A DNA stretch of 64,000 nucleotides from Hippasteria phrygiana (GCA_037893225.1 JAZGUH010000951.1:1-64000); one strand, 5' to 3'; shown: positions 1 to 11,628, numbered from the stretch's first letter. Numbers and translations: made by a program. Notes: a model not told the origin generated them from the sequence alone.

Positions 1-23
1 TGATTATAATACAATTTTTTTGA

Positions 24-49
24 GGGGGGGGGGGGGGGGGGGGGGGGGG
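24..49. repeat. Poly(G) run, 26 nt
   Basis: An uninterrupted run of 26 G follows a T-rich stretch. It is one of about 18 G or C runs of 12-26 nt in this window. Several others sit inside mobile elements near their ends, so this one probably belongs to an element cut off by the window edge (inference). Confidence 0.9.
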
Positions 50-1288
50 TGAGGATGTTTGATAGACCCGAAAGAAATTTGTTTTGACAATTTGTTTCTT
101 TCGAAACCACACGGTTCAACAATCATACATTTTGTCAGGCCATCCCACCGTGCGCCTAAGGCTCTTAACTTGATCTCCCAACAAATAACAATTGATGTTA
201 TCTTGATCTGATTAAATTTAAGGCCCGATTTCATGAACTCTGCCTATGACCATGTTTTGGTTGCACAAAGCTTGTAAAAAGATTGACAGTTGGGCTGGAA
301 AATTGTTGAAAACAACTTATGAAAACAGCGCGAAAATTGGCAGGGACATGGGGAAATCAGCATGTATAAGAACTTTTATAAAGCGTGAAATGTACGAATG
401 TCGATGGTTTTTGTACTTTGTGGAGAAAATGACACAAATTGGTACCATTGGAAAGCTTACCTCACAAGAAATGCGACAGGGGTAAAATCATGTTCAAATG
501 TTGGGAAAAACTAATTGAGGTATGACATTTTGGAGTTTTTCTGTATTGCCTGGACCTATAGACCAAATGCGAAGCAAAGAGAAGCTACCGGTACTTCAGC
601 AAAACTGAAGACACTTTAACCAAACAGAAAATCAACGTTATGTGTGTTTATCTGTTTTCTTATTAGATTTTAGCCATATTTTACAATGAATATGACGTCA
701 AAGTGTACCAGACTGGGCGCAATTTAAAACAACGATACTATACATTATATATCAAAACACCATTAAACCAAGTTTGGTAACTTATAAAAAGTAAAATTTT
801 GAAACCAAAAAATGTTTATCTTCCATTCATATACTGGAAACCTATACAAACATAGTAAAATATACAACATAAATTATCTGTTTATTTATTTATTTATTAC
901 ATTATGAGTTAATGCATCAAATAAATGCAGTATGAATGGGGGTGACGACCATGAGAACTACTAGGCCTTCTGTAAGGGAACACCCGAGTCTGCTGTACAT
1001 CGGTCATGCCATACATTTGGGGTCTAAAAGTGTGTAATTTCCAACAAGTATCATTAAAATTGACTTCACACTATTTTTCACTTGTTTGGCAGATATAATC
1101 ACTCTTGGAGATAGAAGGCATTAAAAAATGTGTCCGGAAATGCAAAATCTTATATATACATGTCACTATGTAACAGGGACACCAAATGCATATAAAACTC
1201 TGCCTTTGATGCTCATTCCAACTGTTCCCCCACCCATCTGCCGTGCTTCAGTGAGCACGCAGCATCCTATACCCGGCAACTTAAGCCC
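50..1288. other. Gene-free stretch
   Basis: No recognisable gene. The short frames at 246-485 (+) and 4-234 (-) match nothing I know. The only low-complexity tract is a (TTTA)n microsatellite near 881-898. Confidence 0.6.
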
Positions 1289-1832
1289 CAGTCCTACTAG
1301 GATCTGCGATTTCCCGCGACCAGTTCAGTCGTGCAACAAGGCCGGTCGTGGATATTTCCTGCGATTTGAGCCTAGCAGTCACATTGTAAGACCAGTCGTG
1401 CAACCTGTAGAAGACTTGTTGCCGACTGATAGCACCACTAATCGCACAACTGTCGCACAACTACCCAAGACTACGTACGAGTGGTAAGGTCCTGTCGCAC
1501 AACTGGCTACGACCAATCGTGCCGACTGGCTGTGACTGATCGTGCGACTGGTAGTGACTGGTTGCGACCGGTCTTGACCAGTCGTGCGACTGGTGGTGCG
1601 ACTATAAATACAGGGCACGCAGAGCATGCTGAGATGCCAGCAGAACGAGCCCCCTATATATACCCCGGCTGACCGGTCTTGGGCAGTGGCACGATCGACG
1701 CAGGACAACTCATGACTATTCGTACGACCTCCCTGCAACTGATTTCGGCACTTGTGGCACGACTTTTCTAAGATTGCCTGCGATTTCCAGTCGCAGCCTG
1801 GTCGTAAGTTGTCGTATCTCCTAGTGGGACTG
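1289..1832. mobile_element. Inverted-end element filled with degenerate CGAC/GTCG words
   Basis: The left end CAGTCCTACTAGGA and the right end TCCTAGTGGGACTG are inverted copies with two mismatches. The interior is packed with variants of GTCGTGC, CGACTGG, GCACAAC and TGCGATTT in both orientations, at about 10-15 bp spacing. The frames reported across it (1128-1487, 1379-1738, 1481-1672) are by-products of this word array. No transposase is present, so it would be non-autonomous. The CACTAGGA core recalls CACTA-type ends, but I cannot assign a superfamily. Confidence 0.6.
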
Positions 1833-2861
1833 GTACTTTAGCATCCTGTTCCGAATCTCCCGCCTCAAACGGTTCACCGAGCTAACCCCAGGCACTGGAT
1901 CCCAGCCACCGCTACTTAGGCCTAAGCCCCTGCATCACTAGCCAGAGTCCGGCAGTCTCCTGATGACGAACCTCACATACTGTCTGAAACGTCGAGTTAA
2001 AACAACCGGTTCTTCTCAGAACCACACAACTCAAAAGAGATCAAGTTCACATGATGTTACCGCAAGCCATCCATACTATGTCCCATTTTACACTTGTTTC
2101 ATTATGAGAAATGTAAATTGACTTATTTAAACACATTTACATGGAGTTCCAATAACAACTGTGATTCTGACGAGACGAATCATCCATCTACCATCTTTAA
2201 GACAAAAACAAAACTTAGAAGAAAAGGTTGGAGAGCAGAGAAACCACCTTGCTGCGGCGAGTAAGCACAAACTACTGGCGGGGTTAGGGAGGACTTTCCA
2301 ACCCAGCACACTTCCTGAATGTCCGGTCATGGTTGTTGCAGTCAGGTATGCAGTAAGCCTCAACACCATTGGTGCAATGCCTTTGATGTATCCATCATCG
2401 AACTCTCCCCCCCAAAAAAATAGCCGGCCCGGGGAACCCACGGTTTTGCACGTATACACCATTCCTACCAACCCTCGCATGCACCCACAGTGGTGCCTGC
2501 ACTCCTGACCGGCGTTTATTTGTGTTGAGAACTCGCGCCCTTTTTTTCCTTTTCTTCTTCATTTTTTGGGGCTCGATAAATCAACCTGTTTTGATACGGG
2601 GGACGGGTTGGACCCAAATGATAGCAGTTCTGGATGACACATGAAGTCATAGAACGCATTAATGTGGTTCATGTGAAGAGTCAAAAATCCATTTGTTCCG
2701 CATTAGAAACGTCTACACAAACTGAGTGAAAGGTTATAGCCTTAACCCTGGCCAGGTTTCTAACGAAATAATTACGGAAGTGTGTATTATTTCCAGTAGA
2801 AAGTCTGGGTGTGCACTCATAATTATACAGGACGCGCTATTAATGGTGGTATATCCCTATA
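1833..2861. other. Gene-free stretch with opposing open frames
   Basis: Two frames of about 115 codons overlap on opposite strands at 2127-2508. Neither shows a known domain, splice pattern or compositional sign of coding. Nothing else is supported. Confidence 0.5.
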
Positions 2862-2963
2862 GAGTACCGAAGTGATGACGTCAATCAATGCAATGTTTGG
2901 AACCAGAATACATTCTAAACTGCATGTGTTTGGAACCATTGCCGCGGCAACTGACGTCAGACT
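2862..2963. mobile_element. Family J MITE, copy 1 (right end lost)
   Basis: The copy starts AGAGTACCGAAGTGATGACG and runs to CAACTGACGTCAGAC. It is nearly identical to 16493-16605, where the full right end (TGACGTCAGACTTCGGTACC) is kept. Here family B sequence follows at once, so the right terminus was lost or interrupted. Confidence 0.65.
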
Positions 2964-3290
2964 ATACAACATTTCCTTTTACTGTCATTTTCAGATATGA
3001 ATGGATTGGGGATCAGCATTTTATAACAAATACTGTAACACTGACCTGTTTAAAGTTTAAAGAGAAAAAAAGTCGTTCTTGTAGTCTGGTCCCCTGACCA
3101 TACTTCAGACAAAACGGAACAATTTACAGACGTCAGGGAATATTCAGGAAGGGGAACTTGATTTCTAGCGATGGTCGGCCGACCATCGCTGGAAATCCAA
3201 ACAAAAAATGTAACTTTTCTTGAAATGACAGAACACCAGGGTACCATGATTTCACAGGACGCTTGAGAATATTAGGCCGTGTCCGAATTA
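2964..3290 (+). mobile_element. Family B element, copy 1
   Basis: It aligns with the other family B copies (17702, 20797, 26797, 51319, 53450). Diagnostic blocks in order: ATTTTCAG..ATGAATGG, TGACCTGTTTAAAG, GTCTGGTCCCCTGACCATAC, a central GATGGTCGGCCGACCATC palindrome, CTTTTCTTGAAATGACAG, CCATGATTTCACAGGA. The left TTAAAGGTA terminus is missing because the copy abuts family J. The frames at 2888-3097, 3050-3247 and 3133-3318 are shadows. Confidence 0.7.
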
Positions 3291-3381
3291 CTTGGTTGCG
3301 GCTTGAAATCACACACACAGTCTGCTTCAGTGAACAGGAATGGTAAAGAAATCAGAATTGGGGTCATTTATTAGTTATTTG

Positions 3382-3449
3382 AAAAACAAAATAAAAATTT
3401 TCTTACTTGGATTTCAAAAACAAAAATAAAGTTTTCTTACTTGGATTTC
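3382..3449. repeat. Two-copy 34-bp tandem duplication
   Basis: The block ending in TTTTCTTACTTGGATTTC occurs twice head to tail with two or three differences. It is AT-rich and non-coding. Confidence 0.8.
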
Positions 3450-3519
3450 AGTTACTATGCATATATTGTGGAAGCCTGGGTAATTAGGATCTATGGGTGG
3501 GCAAAGGGATTAATTAATA

Positions 3520-3750
3520 CAGGGGCGGATCTAGTTTTAGCTGAAAAGGGGAGAAAAATCAGGGGAGGGGACTTGACTTTATATGCACCACAAGTGTGAC
3601 AAGTGTCTACATAATATTCAACCTGCTTCCTTGAGTTACATCAAATAGGTAATTTAGTAGCATGTCTGCCCCCTGCATTCCCTTTTCCATAATCACATAG
3701 CTTACCCCCCCCCCCCCCCCCCCCCCACCACCAATGTCGGATCTGCCCAG
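3520..3750. mobile_element. MITE-like element with GGCGGATCT ends and internal C run
   Basis: CAGGGGCGGATCTAG at the left and GTCGGATCTGCCCAG at the right form imperfect inverted ends about 230 bp apart. A run of 22 C (3705-3726) sits just inside the right end. A terminal GGATCT followed by a homopolymer recurs in other parts of this window. Confidence 0.5.
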
Positions 3751-4202
3751 GTGATATTTAAACAGAAAGATTTTACTTTAATAACCCCACAGTAAAATTT
3801 CGGAAAATAACTCCTTGATAAAAACTATCAAAATATGTGGATCAGCCTGCTATTTCAATATTTATGTCGGCAAAATCTGTAAAAATGAGGCAGAAATTAA
3901 CATGTATGTGAGCACTTTGAGTGACCATACACTGCCAACTTAAGAACATCTACATGTAGCACAACACAAATAACAACAAAATTCTTTCACTATATAAGTA
4001 TATTGCACACAAAAATTCCCAACTAAGTTCTCAAATTTAAAGGTTGTTCTAAGTGTTTAATACAATTCTGAACACAGATGGATGATTACTTTCCAAAATT
4101 TGCTTTTCCTAAATTTGCTTTTCCTGACCGATTTTGGTAGGGTGTATTAAAGTAAAATCTTTCCGTTTAGAAATACGTGTAGAATTCATCGTGCAAAAGT
4201 AC

Positions 4203-4246
4203 GCGTGCATAATAACGTTGCATGCTCGCTACGTTATTGTGCATGC
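4203..4246. repeat. Short inverted repeat
   Basis: GCGTGCATAATAACGT and ACGTTATTGTGCATGC are inverted around a 13-nt loop. No function can be assigned. Confidence 0.7.
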
Positions 4247-4247
4247 C

Positions 4248-5400
4248 AAGCCTACTTACAATCTCGAAATTATGCTAATTGTAACACCTATCAGTATGTT
4301 GATCAACGCTGGAATAAATCTACTTCCCGTCCTTTTAACTACAAACACGACAAATCTGTGAATACATTCATTTTCCACGCCAAAAACACTCACAGAATCG
4401 ACGCTGATTTCCCGCACGCACAATGTTGCCACGTCAGCCATTTTTAAATACCCACTGAACGTCAGCACGTGCGACTACGCACAGAAATCACCAGGATTCA
4501 GTGTACAAATCTTCCTTTTAAAAATATTGGCCAGGCAAGGATGGACTTGGCCAAAGTTTTATGCAGAGTTTAGAAGTTCAGCTAAGTGTTACAAGTATAA
4601 TTGAAGTGAGTATTGAAGCCGTTCGTCGAAAAAGAAGAGATTTGTTGCACGACAGCTGTTCTCCATCTCGGGAAAACCCAGGGGCTGAGTCATGCATATT
4701 TGACCTTGCCATAAACAACGGAGTCGTGTGACAAGGAGACGCGGAGTAATAAGCCCAATCACTTAGGGGTTGTTGACGAAGAGTTCCTCCACACACAAAA
4801 AATAGATTTTGACCCCAAATATCCTTGGATCTGGTCCATCGAAGACATTTTGGGGAGGGGTAAATATTGATGACGTCATCACTTAGCCGAAAGAAAGTCA
4901 GCAGATGCAATTTCTGTGACGAAAATTATCTTTTAGTGGCCACCCACGCCAGCTGTTTTCCTCATAATGGTGCGATAGACGAAGGTTGAAAGGTCACGTA
5001 CAAGAGAGGGATTGTTGAGTATTGAGCTATTTCAGTAGTTTTGGTGAAAAAGGCGGAAATTTGTGTACGCCCAATATTTCTTTTTAATAAGTAATTTTCG
5101 TAACTTATAATTCTATTATCTGAAGGCCGATTTTCACTATTTTTGGAGGGTAGAGTTCTGAACTTATGCATATGCATTGCATAAATTTCCCGGATGTAGG
5201 GTGTTCCCCGTGAGGAGAAATCCATTCATGAATTTCGTTATGTGTTTTTGGAAATCCGAGTCGGTACATGTAAACAACAAATAAAAGGGCGCCCTCTGTT
5301 GGTTTGTACAGTCTAGTTAAATATTGCAGCGCGAAATACAAACATGCGATCCGTGATGTCTAGGGTAGTGGCTGCAGCCACATCACATAGACTTGGCGTG
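4248..5400. other. Gene-free stretch
   Basis: The longest frame is 110 codons on the minus strand (4578-4910), with no recognisable motif. No repeat match elsewhere in the window was found. Confidence 0.5.
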
Positions 5401-5520
5401 CAAGACCTATCGCCGTTTACGAGTTAACCACGCCCCTTAGACAACCCTATGGGAATTTTGTGTGGTAATTTTTGTTTGTCACAAGCTGCGTTGACGCGAT
5501 TCGACCGCGATAGGTCAATT
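5401..5520. mobile_element. Family C MITE, copy 1
   Basis: The left end AAGACCTATCGCCGTTTACG and the right end GACCGCGATAGGTCAATT are inverted. The copy shares its core (GAGTTAACCACGCCCC, CCCTATGGGAATTTTGTG, TTGACGCGATTCGACC) with 63489-63668. It lacks the GCGCATTCCACGTGGAA segment of that copy, so it is a shorter variant. Confidence 0.75.
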
Positions 5521-5554
5521 CAGACACGGCCTTATTTACTAACAGTCGAGTAAA

Positions 5555-5618
5555 GTACCGGTATTTCATAATTCAGTAGGTTTTTTTCTTCAAATTTTGG
5601 ATATTACCTTTAAAGCAG
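5555..5618 (+). mobile_element. Family B right-end remnant
   Basis: The order GGTATTTCATAATTCAGTAG, TTCAAATTTTGGATATTA, CCTTTAA matches the right terminus of family B at 53585-53647. Only the last 60 bp or so remain. Confidence 0.55.
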
Positions 5619-5629
5619 GTATATGATAG

Positions 5630-6402
5630 ATTTTAAATACGCCATCGTTGATGTGTACTGAACTTAACACGCTCCAAGTAGAAAAGAAATTCCGTCCTCG
5701 GGAAGTATAAGTATAGGCCTTAAACCTTGTAGGCCTACTTGAAGCAAATGAGCGAGTGCAAACGGCACTGAAGCCATAAAGATCGAAACGTCTTTTGCAT
5801 TTTTGATAACCTTTACAGGGCTGTACCCAAAGTATTCGTTGAATGTGTAAATCTGGAGTAGGGACAGCCCCCTCTTCATCTTAATAGTGATTAGAGAGCA
5901 TTAATACAAGTTGCAAATTGACATTATGCAATTATGAGGCTGTAAATTTTGTGCAAATCAAAGAGTCACTCATAAAATTTACAATTATATATAATGTCCG
6001 CATTCCGCAAGAACCTGCAAAATTAATAAACAATTACAAATGACCTCAATACGCGCGTATTATAGGCTGCAGTTCTGTTGAAGTATTGCTGTAGGGCTTT
6101 CGGCGGGAAAATTTGACTTGCGATCTCAGCAAACGTCAACTAGTGGTAAACCTATAATTTGTTGGAGGTTCTAACAGAAAAAAGCAGCAGGTCTTCACAA
6201 TAATGATGTAGAAAGTAAAGGATGTAGGTTTGCGTCAGCTGCAAACTGCGCAGCAAATTTAGAAGCCGTTAAATAGTTTTCGTGGTATAGTTTTGTAGAT
6301 TTTGCGAAATAATTTGCCCTTATTCCAACCACGCTGGCAGATATACCGGTACGGTACTGGGATATTATTCGGCATCTAGGCCGATACCAACGCCGCTTAA
6401 CG
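5630..6402. repeat. 773-bp dispersed duplication, copy 1
   Basis: It is nearly identical to 8526-9287. It starts ATTTTAAATACGCCATCGTT and ends ACCAACGCCGCTTAACG. Differences are small indels, such as an extra AGTATA near 5707 and a few substitutions. The frames at 5664-5879 and 8560-8769 are the same non-coding frame in the two copies. No terminal inverted repeat or coding content was seen. Confidence 0.85.
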
Positions 6403-6964
6403 CTCATCATACTTGAGAACTTGAACCACAAAAAAAGTACATAACAGACGTCAGGAAAAATATGGGAGGGGATTAGGCCTAAACGAAAACAGATTCGTGA
6501 CAGTGTGTATAATCGCCTTTCGGTCGATGCCAATGGCAATTAACCCAACATGACAAATGATTTGTGATATTTCTCTCGCCCCCTAGTGTTGGGCCGTCGA
6601 GTCCGGCTTTTGTACGGGCATTTTGAGCCGAGAAGCAACTCGAGGCGCTTGGAAGAGTTTTCTCAATGACGTTATCTAATCCACGCCTGTTTGGGGATTA
6701 CATCTGTAGGGGAAACCGGAGGGATTATACAAACCCCCGGGCCTTTCTTTTCTCTCTGGATGATGGGGCAATCTGGTTCAAGTTTGGGTCATGTTGTTTT
6801 CATAGCAAAATGTGAAGAAAGACATTCTGTCACCTTTTGTCGAGACGTTTAAAGTCTGACTTCATTCTGTGACGTAGGCCATGCAACTGGATTAAAACTA
6901 ACGCGGTGAGGAAACATGATTTAAACATTTACGACCTAGTCTCAGCCCTTTTCCTTACTAATGT
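6403..6964. other. Gene-free stretch
   Basis: No gene, no repeat with another copy here and no notable composition. Confidence 0.5.
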
Positions 6965-7993
6965 TAGGTTCACACATTCCCGATTTTTAAGCCGAATCGC
7001 CGCGAATAGCAATTCTTGAGTAAATCGGGAAAAGGTTCTTGGCTGCCTCGGGATGATTCTGTTAGTTCGGTGAAAGATCGTGAAAGATCGGGAAGCGCCC
7101 CGACAATTTTGGACAGGTTCAAAATTGTCGGGGTGATTCGGGAACCAATTTCAATTCTTGGTCTATTCTTGTTGTATTCCTAACTAATTCTGGATATTCT
7201 TACAGCATTCTTACAAGTTTTGTAGAGTTATTCTTGGTGTTTAACAGTCCAGAATCATGCCGAATCTTTACGAATGTATCAAGAAATGTACGAATATTAT
7301 AAGAATAATTTTACGAATACACTAAGATTTTGTTTAGAATAAATAAGAATAATCTAAGAACTTTAATAGCAAGAATGAATCACGAATAATGCCGAATTAT
7401 CCAGATTTTCCTAAGAATTTATTAAGAATAACTAAGAATCAAGCAGAATTTAATACGAATTGATCCAGAATAGTCCCGAATGCACGCCGATTTAATCAAT
7501 AATACCTAGAATGCGCAGAACTGACTGACGATGAGCGCTTGTCTGGATCGGTTTATATACCGGGATCGCCTGGATTCGGCCTCGTTCTGGATGATTCTGG
7601 CTTGTTCTGATTGAAAGCGGCTTAGTTTGAGGTTGTTAGGGAATGTTCGCATTACATTCGGCTTATTCGGTCTTTGTTCTTATTAAATTCGTAATGAAAT
7701 CGGCATAGATCTGGGTCATTCTGGATGATTCTGGAGTTATTCGTATATTATTCTTGAAAAAATCGCTATACAATTCGGTTTTATTCTTCACTAAATCGCA
7801 ATCATTGAGCTTGATTCGGTCTGATTCCGCTTTCAATTCGTACCTATATAGTTCTTGATTATTTTTGTTTCATTCTCAAGTTATTCTTACAAACAGCGAA
7901 TCGGTGCTAATTTCTCCCGATGCCATCAAGAATTTGTATTCGGGATAGATCGGGGTATTCGTGATGGCAATAATTCGGGAATGTGTGAACCTA
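6965..7993. mobile_element. 1.03-kb inverted-end element filled with ATTC/GAAT words
   Basis: The ends are TAGGTTCACACATTCCCGA and its near-exact inverse TCGGGAATGTGTGAACCTA. The interior is almost entirely short words with alternating orientation: ATTCTT/ATTCTG at 7150-7250, AGAAT/CGAAT at 7253-7505, ATTCGG/ATTCTGG at 7560-7890. Spacing is about 8-14 bp. There is no coding capacity. It is likely a non-autonomous DNA element; the superfamily is unknown. Confidence 0.65.
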
Positions 7994-8130
7994 TAGCATT
8001 AGCAAATCATATTCCCTGGTACGCGGCCTTTTTTTTTTAATTGTTGCTTCTTCGTCCGTTCATTTTTGGAAACACAACTAACACGTTTATGCACTGCAAA
8101 CCCGTGGATATACATGTACGATGTCCACAC
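7994..8130. other. Short spacer
   Basis: No gene or repeat recognised. Confidence 0.4.
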
Positions 8131-8443
8131 GTAAAGCCAAGGTCACACTGTCACGATTTTTGCGACCACAGCCCCCGATTAGTCGTAGCAGTTTTAATCG
8201 GGGTGAATCGGGAGAAAAGTACCCCGATTGCACCCTCCTATACGAATACTCACGATCCTTCTACGATGACACTACGTATATCGACGACCTCTATACTTAT
8301 ATCGATGATGTCTGTACGATTTTGAAGCCGTTTCATCACGACCTGCTATACGGTCTATTACGGTGCGGTTTTAGTACACGATAGCGTCAGGACTAGTCAG
8401 GACTACTCTACGATTACAGCCGATTACAGCGGATTACAGACGA

Positions 8444-8520
8444 TTGCGCTAAGATTAACGACGATTTATGACGATGGACCTACGACGTACCAAGATTTGT
8501 CGAGCTTCACTACGATTCCA
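8444..8520. repeat. 77-bp direct repeat flanking the insertion, left
   Basis: It runs from TTGCGCTAAGATTAACGACG to CACTACGATTCCA. The right copy at 9289-9365 differs at about two positions (TCGAGCTT against TCACGCTT). Confidence 0.9.
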
Positions 8521-8525
8521 ATACG

Positions 8526-9287
8526 ATTTTAAATACGCCATCGTTGATGTGTACTGAACTTAACACGCCCTAAGTAGAAAAGAAATTCCGTCCTCGAGAA
8601 GTATAGGCCTAAAACCTTGTAGGCCTACTTGAAGCAAATGAGCGAGTGCAAACGGCACTGAAGCCATAAAGATCGAAACGTCTTTTGCATTTTTGATAAC
8701 CTTTACAGGGCTGTACCCAAAGTATTTGTTGAATGTGTAAATCTGGAGTAGGGACAGCCCCCTCTTCATCTTAATAGTGATTAGAGAGCATTAATACAAG
8801 TTGCAAATTGACATTATGCAATTATGAGGCTGTAAAGTTTGTGCAAATCAAAGAGTAACTCATAAAACTTACAATTATTTATAATGTCCGCATTCCGCAA
8901 GAACCTGCAAATAAACAATTACAAATGACCTCAATACGCGCGTATATAGGCTGCAGTTCTGTTGAAGTATTGCTGTAGGGCTTTCGGCGGGAAAATTTGA
9001 CTTGCGATCTCAGCGAACGTCAACTAGTGGTAAACCTCTCATTTTTTTGGATGTTCTAACAGAAAAAAACAGCAGGTCTTCACAATAATGATGTAGAAAG
9101 TAAAAGATGTAGGTTTGCGTCAGCTGCAAACTGCGCAGCAAATTTGTAGAAGCCGTTAAAATAGTTTTCGTGGTATAGTTTTGTAGATTTTGCGAAATAA
9201 TTTGCCCTTAATATTCCAACCACGCTGGCAGATATACGGTACTGGGATATTATTCGGCATCTAGGCCGATACCAACGCCGCTTAACG
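8526..9287. repeat. 762-bp dispersed duplication, copy 2
   Basis: Same sequence and orientation as 5630-6402, inserted in the TACGAT-word element. Only 5 bp separate it from the left 77-bp flank repeat and 1 bp from the right one. Confidence 0.85.
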
Positions 9288-9288
9288 T

Positions 9289-9365
9289 TTGCGCTAAGAT
9301 TAACGACGATTTATGACGATGGACCTACGACGTACCAAGATTTGTCACGCTTCACTACGATTCCA
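9289..9365. repeat. 77-bp direct repeat flanking the insertion, right
   Basis: Right partner of 8444-8520, about 97 percent identical by eye. Confidence 0.9.
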
Positions 9366-9404
9366 GGCGATTTTTTTTCAATTCAACAAAACGATGTCAC
9401 ATAG

Positions 9405-9530
9405 TATTCAGTAGGTGAGTTGGAAGTTATCCCGCCTGGATCTATAGGTCTGAAAATTGGGATAATTTCTTTGGTATCTATTGAAGATGTATATTTAGAC
9501 CTAGACCCAGGAAACCTAAGGGTGCACTGT
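9405..9530 (-). mobile_element. Family I repeat, partial
   Basis: Read on the minus strand it carries the family I blocks TTTCCTGGGTCTAGGTCTAAA, CCAAAGAAATTATCCCAATTT and AACTTCCAACTCACC. These are also seen at 10740-10945, 57060-57385, 62855-63065 and (minus) 40770-40970. Confidence 0.6.
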
Positions 9531-10739
9531 AACAAAAATTAACGTATTTTGTTACTGTGAAAAGCATGGCAAATTAAATATGTACTGTGAGCAACCGCAA
9601 ATGGACTGCGCGTTACATTTTACGGGCGAACCCGTAAAAGGCAGCTCATTACGTAGCAATTGCACAACCAATCAGAAATGAGGAAATTTGTGTTGACAAA
9701 AGTCATGTTAAATTGCAGTGTTTATTCCAAAAACACACTTTCTTTACCATATGTTTTATTCAAATAATTCCACAATCAAAATTTGACTGTTTACAAACAT
9801 TCCGCGTATAGGTGAAGAACCTCATCAGTATACATCTCCTTTCGTATTCAAATACTGGAATTGTTTACGGGAAACCATGACTTTATTATGGCGGTATAAG
9901 CTGAATATAGAACTCAAGCACGATACTATTTAGTTTGTAGTGCTTTATAGGTTATCGTAGCATTTGTACACTCTGTTGTTTAGTCTGCTTCCCACTTCAT
10001 TCACTTCTGTAAATTAGGCCTACTTGCAACCTAGCTTCCAGTAGGCCTATACTTAAATTTTCCGGTGCGCGTAAAAATGGCAGTATTTACAGACTTTTCA
10101 CCGTAAAAAAATACGGTTGATAAGTAAATACAAATACGGTTCGACCGTTAAAAAAAATACGGTAGACGGGGTGGCACTTTGCTGCACGACTTTCGACCGT
10201 TAATTCTACGGGAAGGTTTTACAGCGTGATGTCGCTGGCAAACTAAAATGTGGCCAAACCACCTCTGTTGTAGCCCTTTAGGCTATATCTATAGTGGCTT
10301 TTAGCCTTGTGGGCGACTTCCACACTTCCATTGGACGACTTCCAACTTATAACACCCAGCTGCAAGCAGCAGCGCCAATCGCGAGAAGCCTGGTTTCAAC
10401 ACCTCTAATTTGATCTCAACAGGCCGTGACGTCACGCAATTTGACCCCCGTGACCTCACGGTGATATACGATTGGTCGAGGCCGTGACTGAATTTACTCT
10501 TTCGTATTCTTCATTGTCTAGTTCTGGCGTCTCGATGACGGGTCCAGAATGCGTAATAATATGGGCGTGGTCCTAACACAGCTATGTCGCATGGAAACTT
10601 GCTATAAACAGGTGGTTAACAATGGATTTTCAAGACTTTTTCATGAGACGATGCTGTGTGATAGGCCTATACTTAGGCCTAATAACAAAATAAACGCAGA
10701 AATATTTATTTTGTTAAACAACACTTGTTTTTTAATTGA
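9531..10739. other. Gene-free stretch
   Basis: It contains a GTGCACTGTAACAAAAATTA block and, near 10090-10220, several AAATACGGT words that suggest another degenerate element. No clear ends or coding sequence. Confidence 0.4.
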
Positions 10740-10945
10740 AATCACCCAATACAAGGCTAAATGCCACTCTAGGTAAAGGGTTACAATCAGGTGGTAGGGT
10801 TGGCATTTTGAATTGCCGGTTTTCCTGGGCCCTGATTAATAGAGGTTAGTTTTTCTTTCCAAAGAAATTATCCCATTTTCAGACTTATAAAACCCAGACG
10901 GGGTAACTTCCACCGTCGGTGAGACCTCCCCCTGCCCAACTCCAC
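10740..10945 (+). mobile_element. Family I repeat, copy 1
   Basis: Blocks in order: ACAAGGCTAAATGCCACTCT, AGGTAAAGGGTTACAATC, GGTGGTAGGGTTGGC, GTTTTCCTGGGCCC, AAGAAATTATCCCATTTTC, GGGGTAACTTCCACCGTCGG. The same order is found in the copies at 57060 and 62855. Confidence 0.65.
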
Positions 10946-11390
10946 TTGTTCAGTATTAATTGAGCTTCACATCTTTAATTGTCACACGGGAAAACCTAAA
11001 AAACGTAATGCAATAATGCATGACGTATTCATGCATATGTAATTGTACACTCCCAATCAATTTACAGGTCAACGAACCATGATATTACCTATTGCATAAT
11101 CAGTCATTTAGCCTCCCATACATAGGCCAGAGAAAATCAGACAGAAAGCACGCTTTATCTTGACTCGGTATAGTCATGGGAACCTTCCTCCGTGGTAGAA
11201 TAAGTTCATGCCAAAACTCTCTGTACTGCAAGACCGTGAGAGAATGAGCTTTGAGTCAACGATAAGCAGTCCAGAAGATGTTTGCTGCATTCTTTTGCGG
11301 TATTTTGTCGACAATCTCAGTGTAAATATGTCGAGTTGTCGACTGTCTATGAGATACATGGCTTGCACTGCAGCCCATGGGGGACAGACG

Positions 11391-11553
11391 GGTGTAGCGT
11401 GAATTTCAGTCAATGTGAAATATGTGCTCATTGGTAGTACTGCACATGCCTAAAATGATAATTAAGAGAGTGGCCGGTCACGTGAGAGGGTTTAACCAAT
11501 CATTGGGAAAAGAGTCCGATTTTCATAGGAGTCTGATTTTCATATGACACCGG
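11391..11553 (+). mobile_element. Family A MITE, copy 1
   Basis: It starts GGTGTAGCGTGAATTTCAGT, contains GAGAGTGGCCGGTCACGTGA and AGAGTCCGATTTTCATAGGA, and ends TATGACACCGG. Other copies lie at 22147 (+), 25323 (+) and 48029 (-). The short inverted ends are CCGGTG. Confidence 0.75.
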
Positions 11554-11628
11554 TACCCGTTACTGATTTGTTGATTTACGCTGGGTGGTCGTTTTAGGCA
11601 AACAGTTTCAATAAAATTTGTGAGCGGC

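Larger units (their letters stand above)
8131..9365. mobile_element. TACGAT-word element, interrupted by a 762-bp insertion
   Basis: It opens with AAGGTCACACTGTCACGA and then consists of closely spaced TACGAT, TACGAC and GATTACAG words. The matching inverted right end is not found. The element is interrupted at 8526-9287 by the second copy of the 5630-6402 sequence, and 77 bp of its own sequence is repeated on both sides of that insertion. Confidence 0.5.

Noticed and set aside
2127..2508. Two overlapping frames of about 116 codons
   Set aside because: Opposite strands, no recognisable motif, length within chance for this window.
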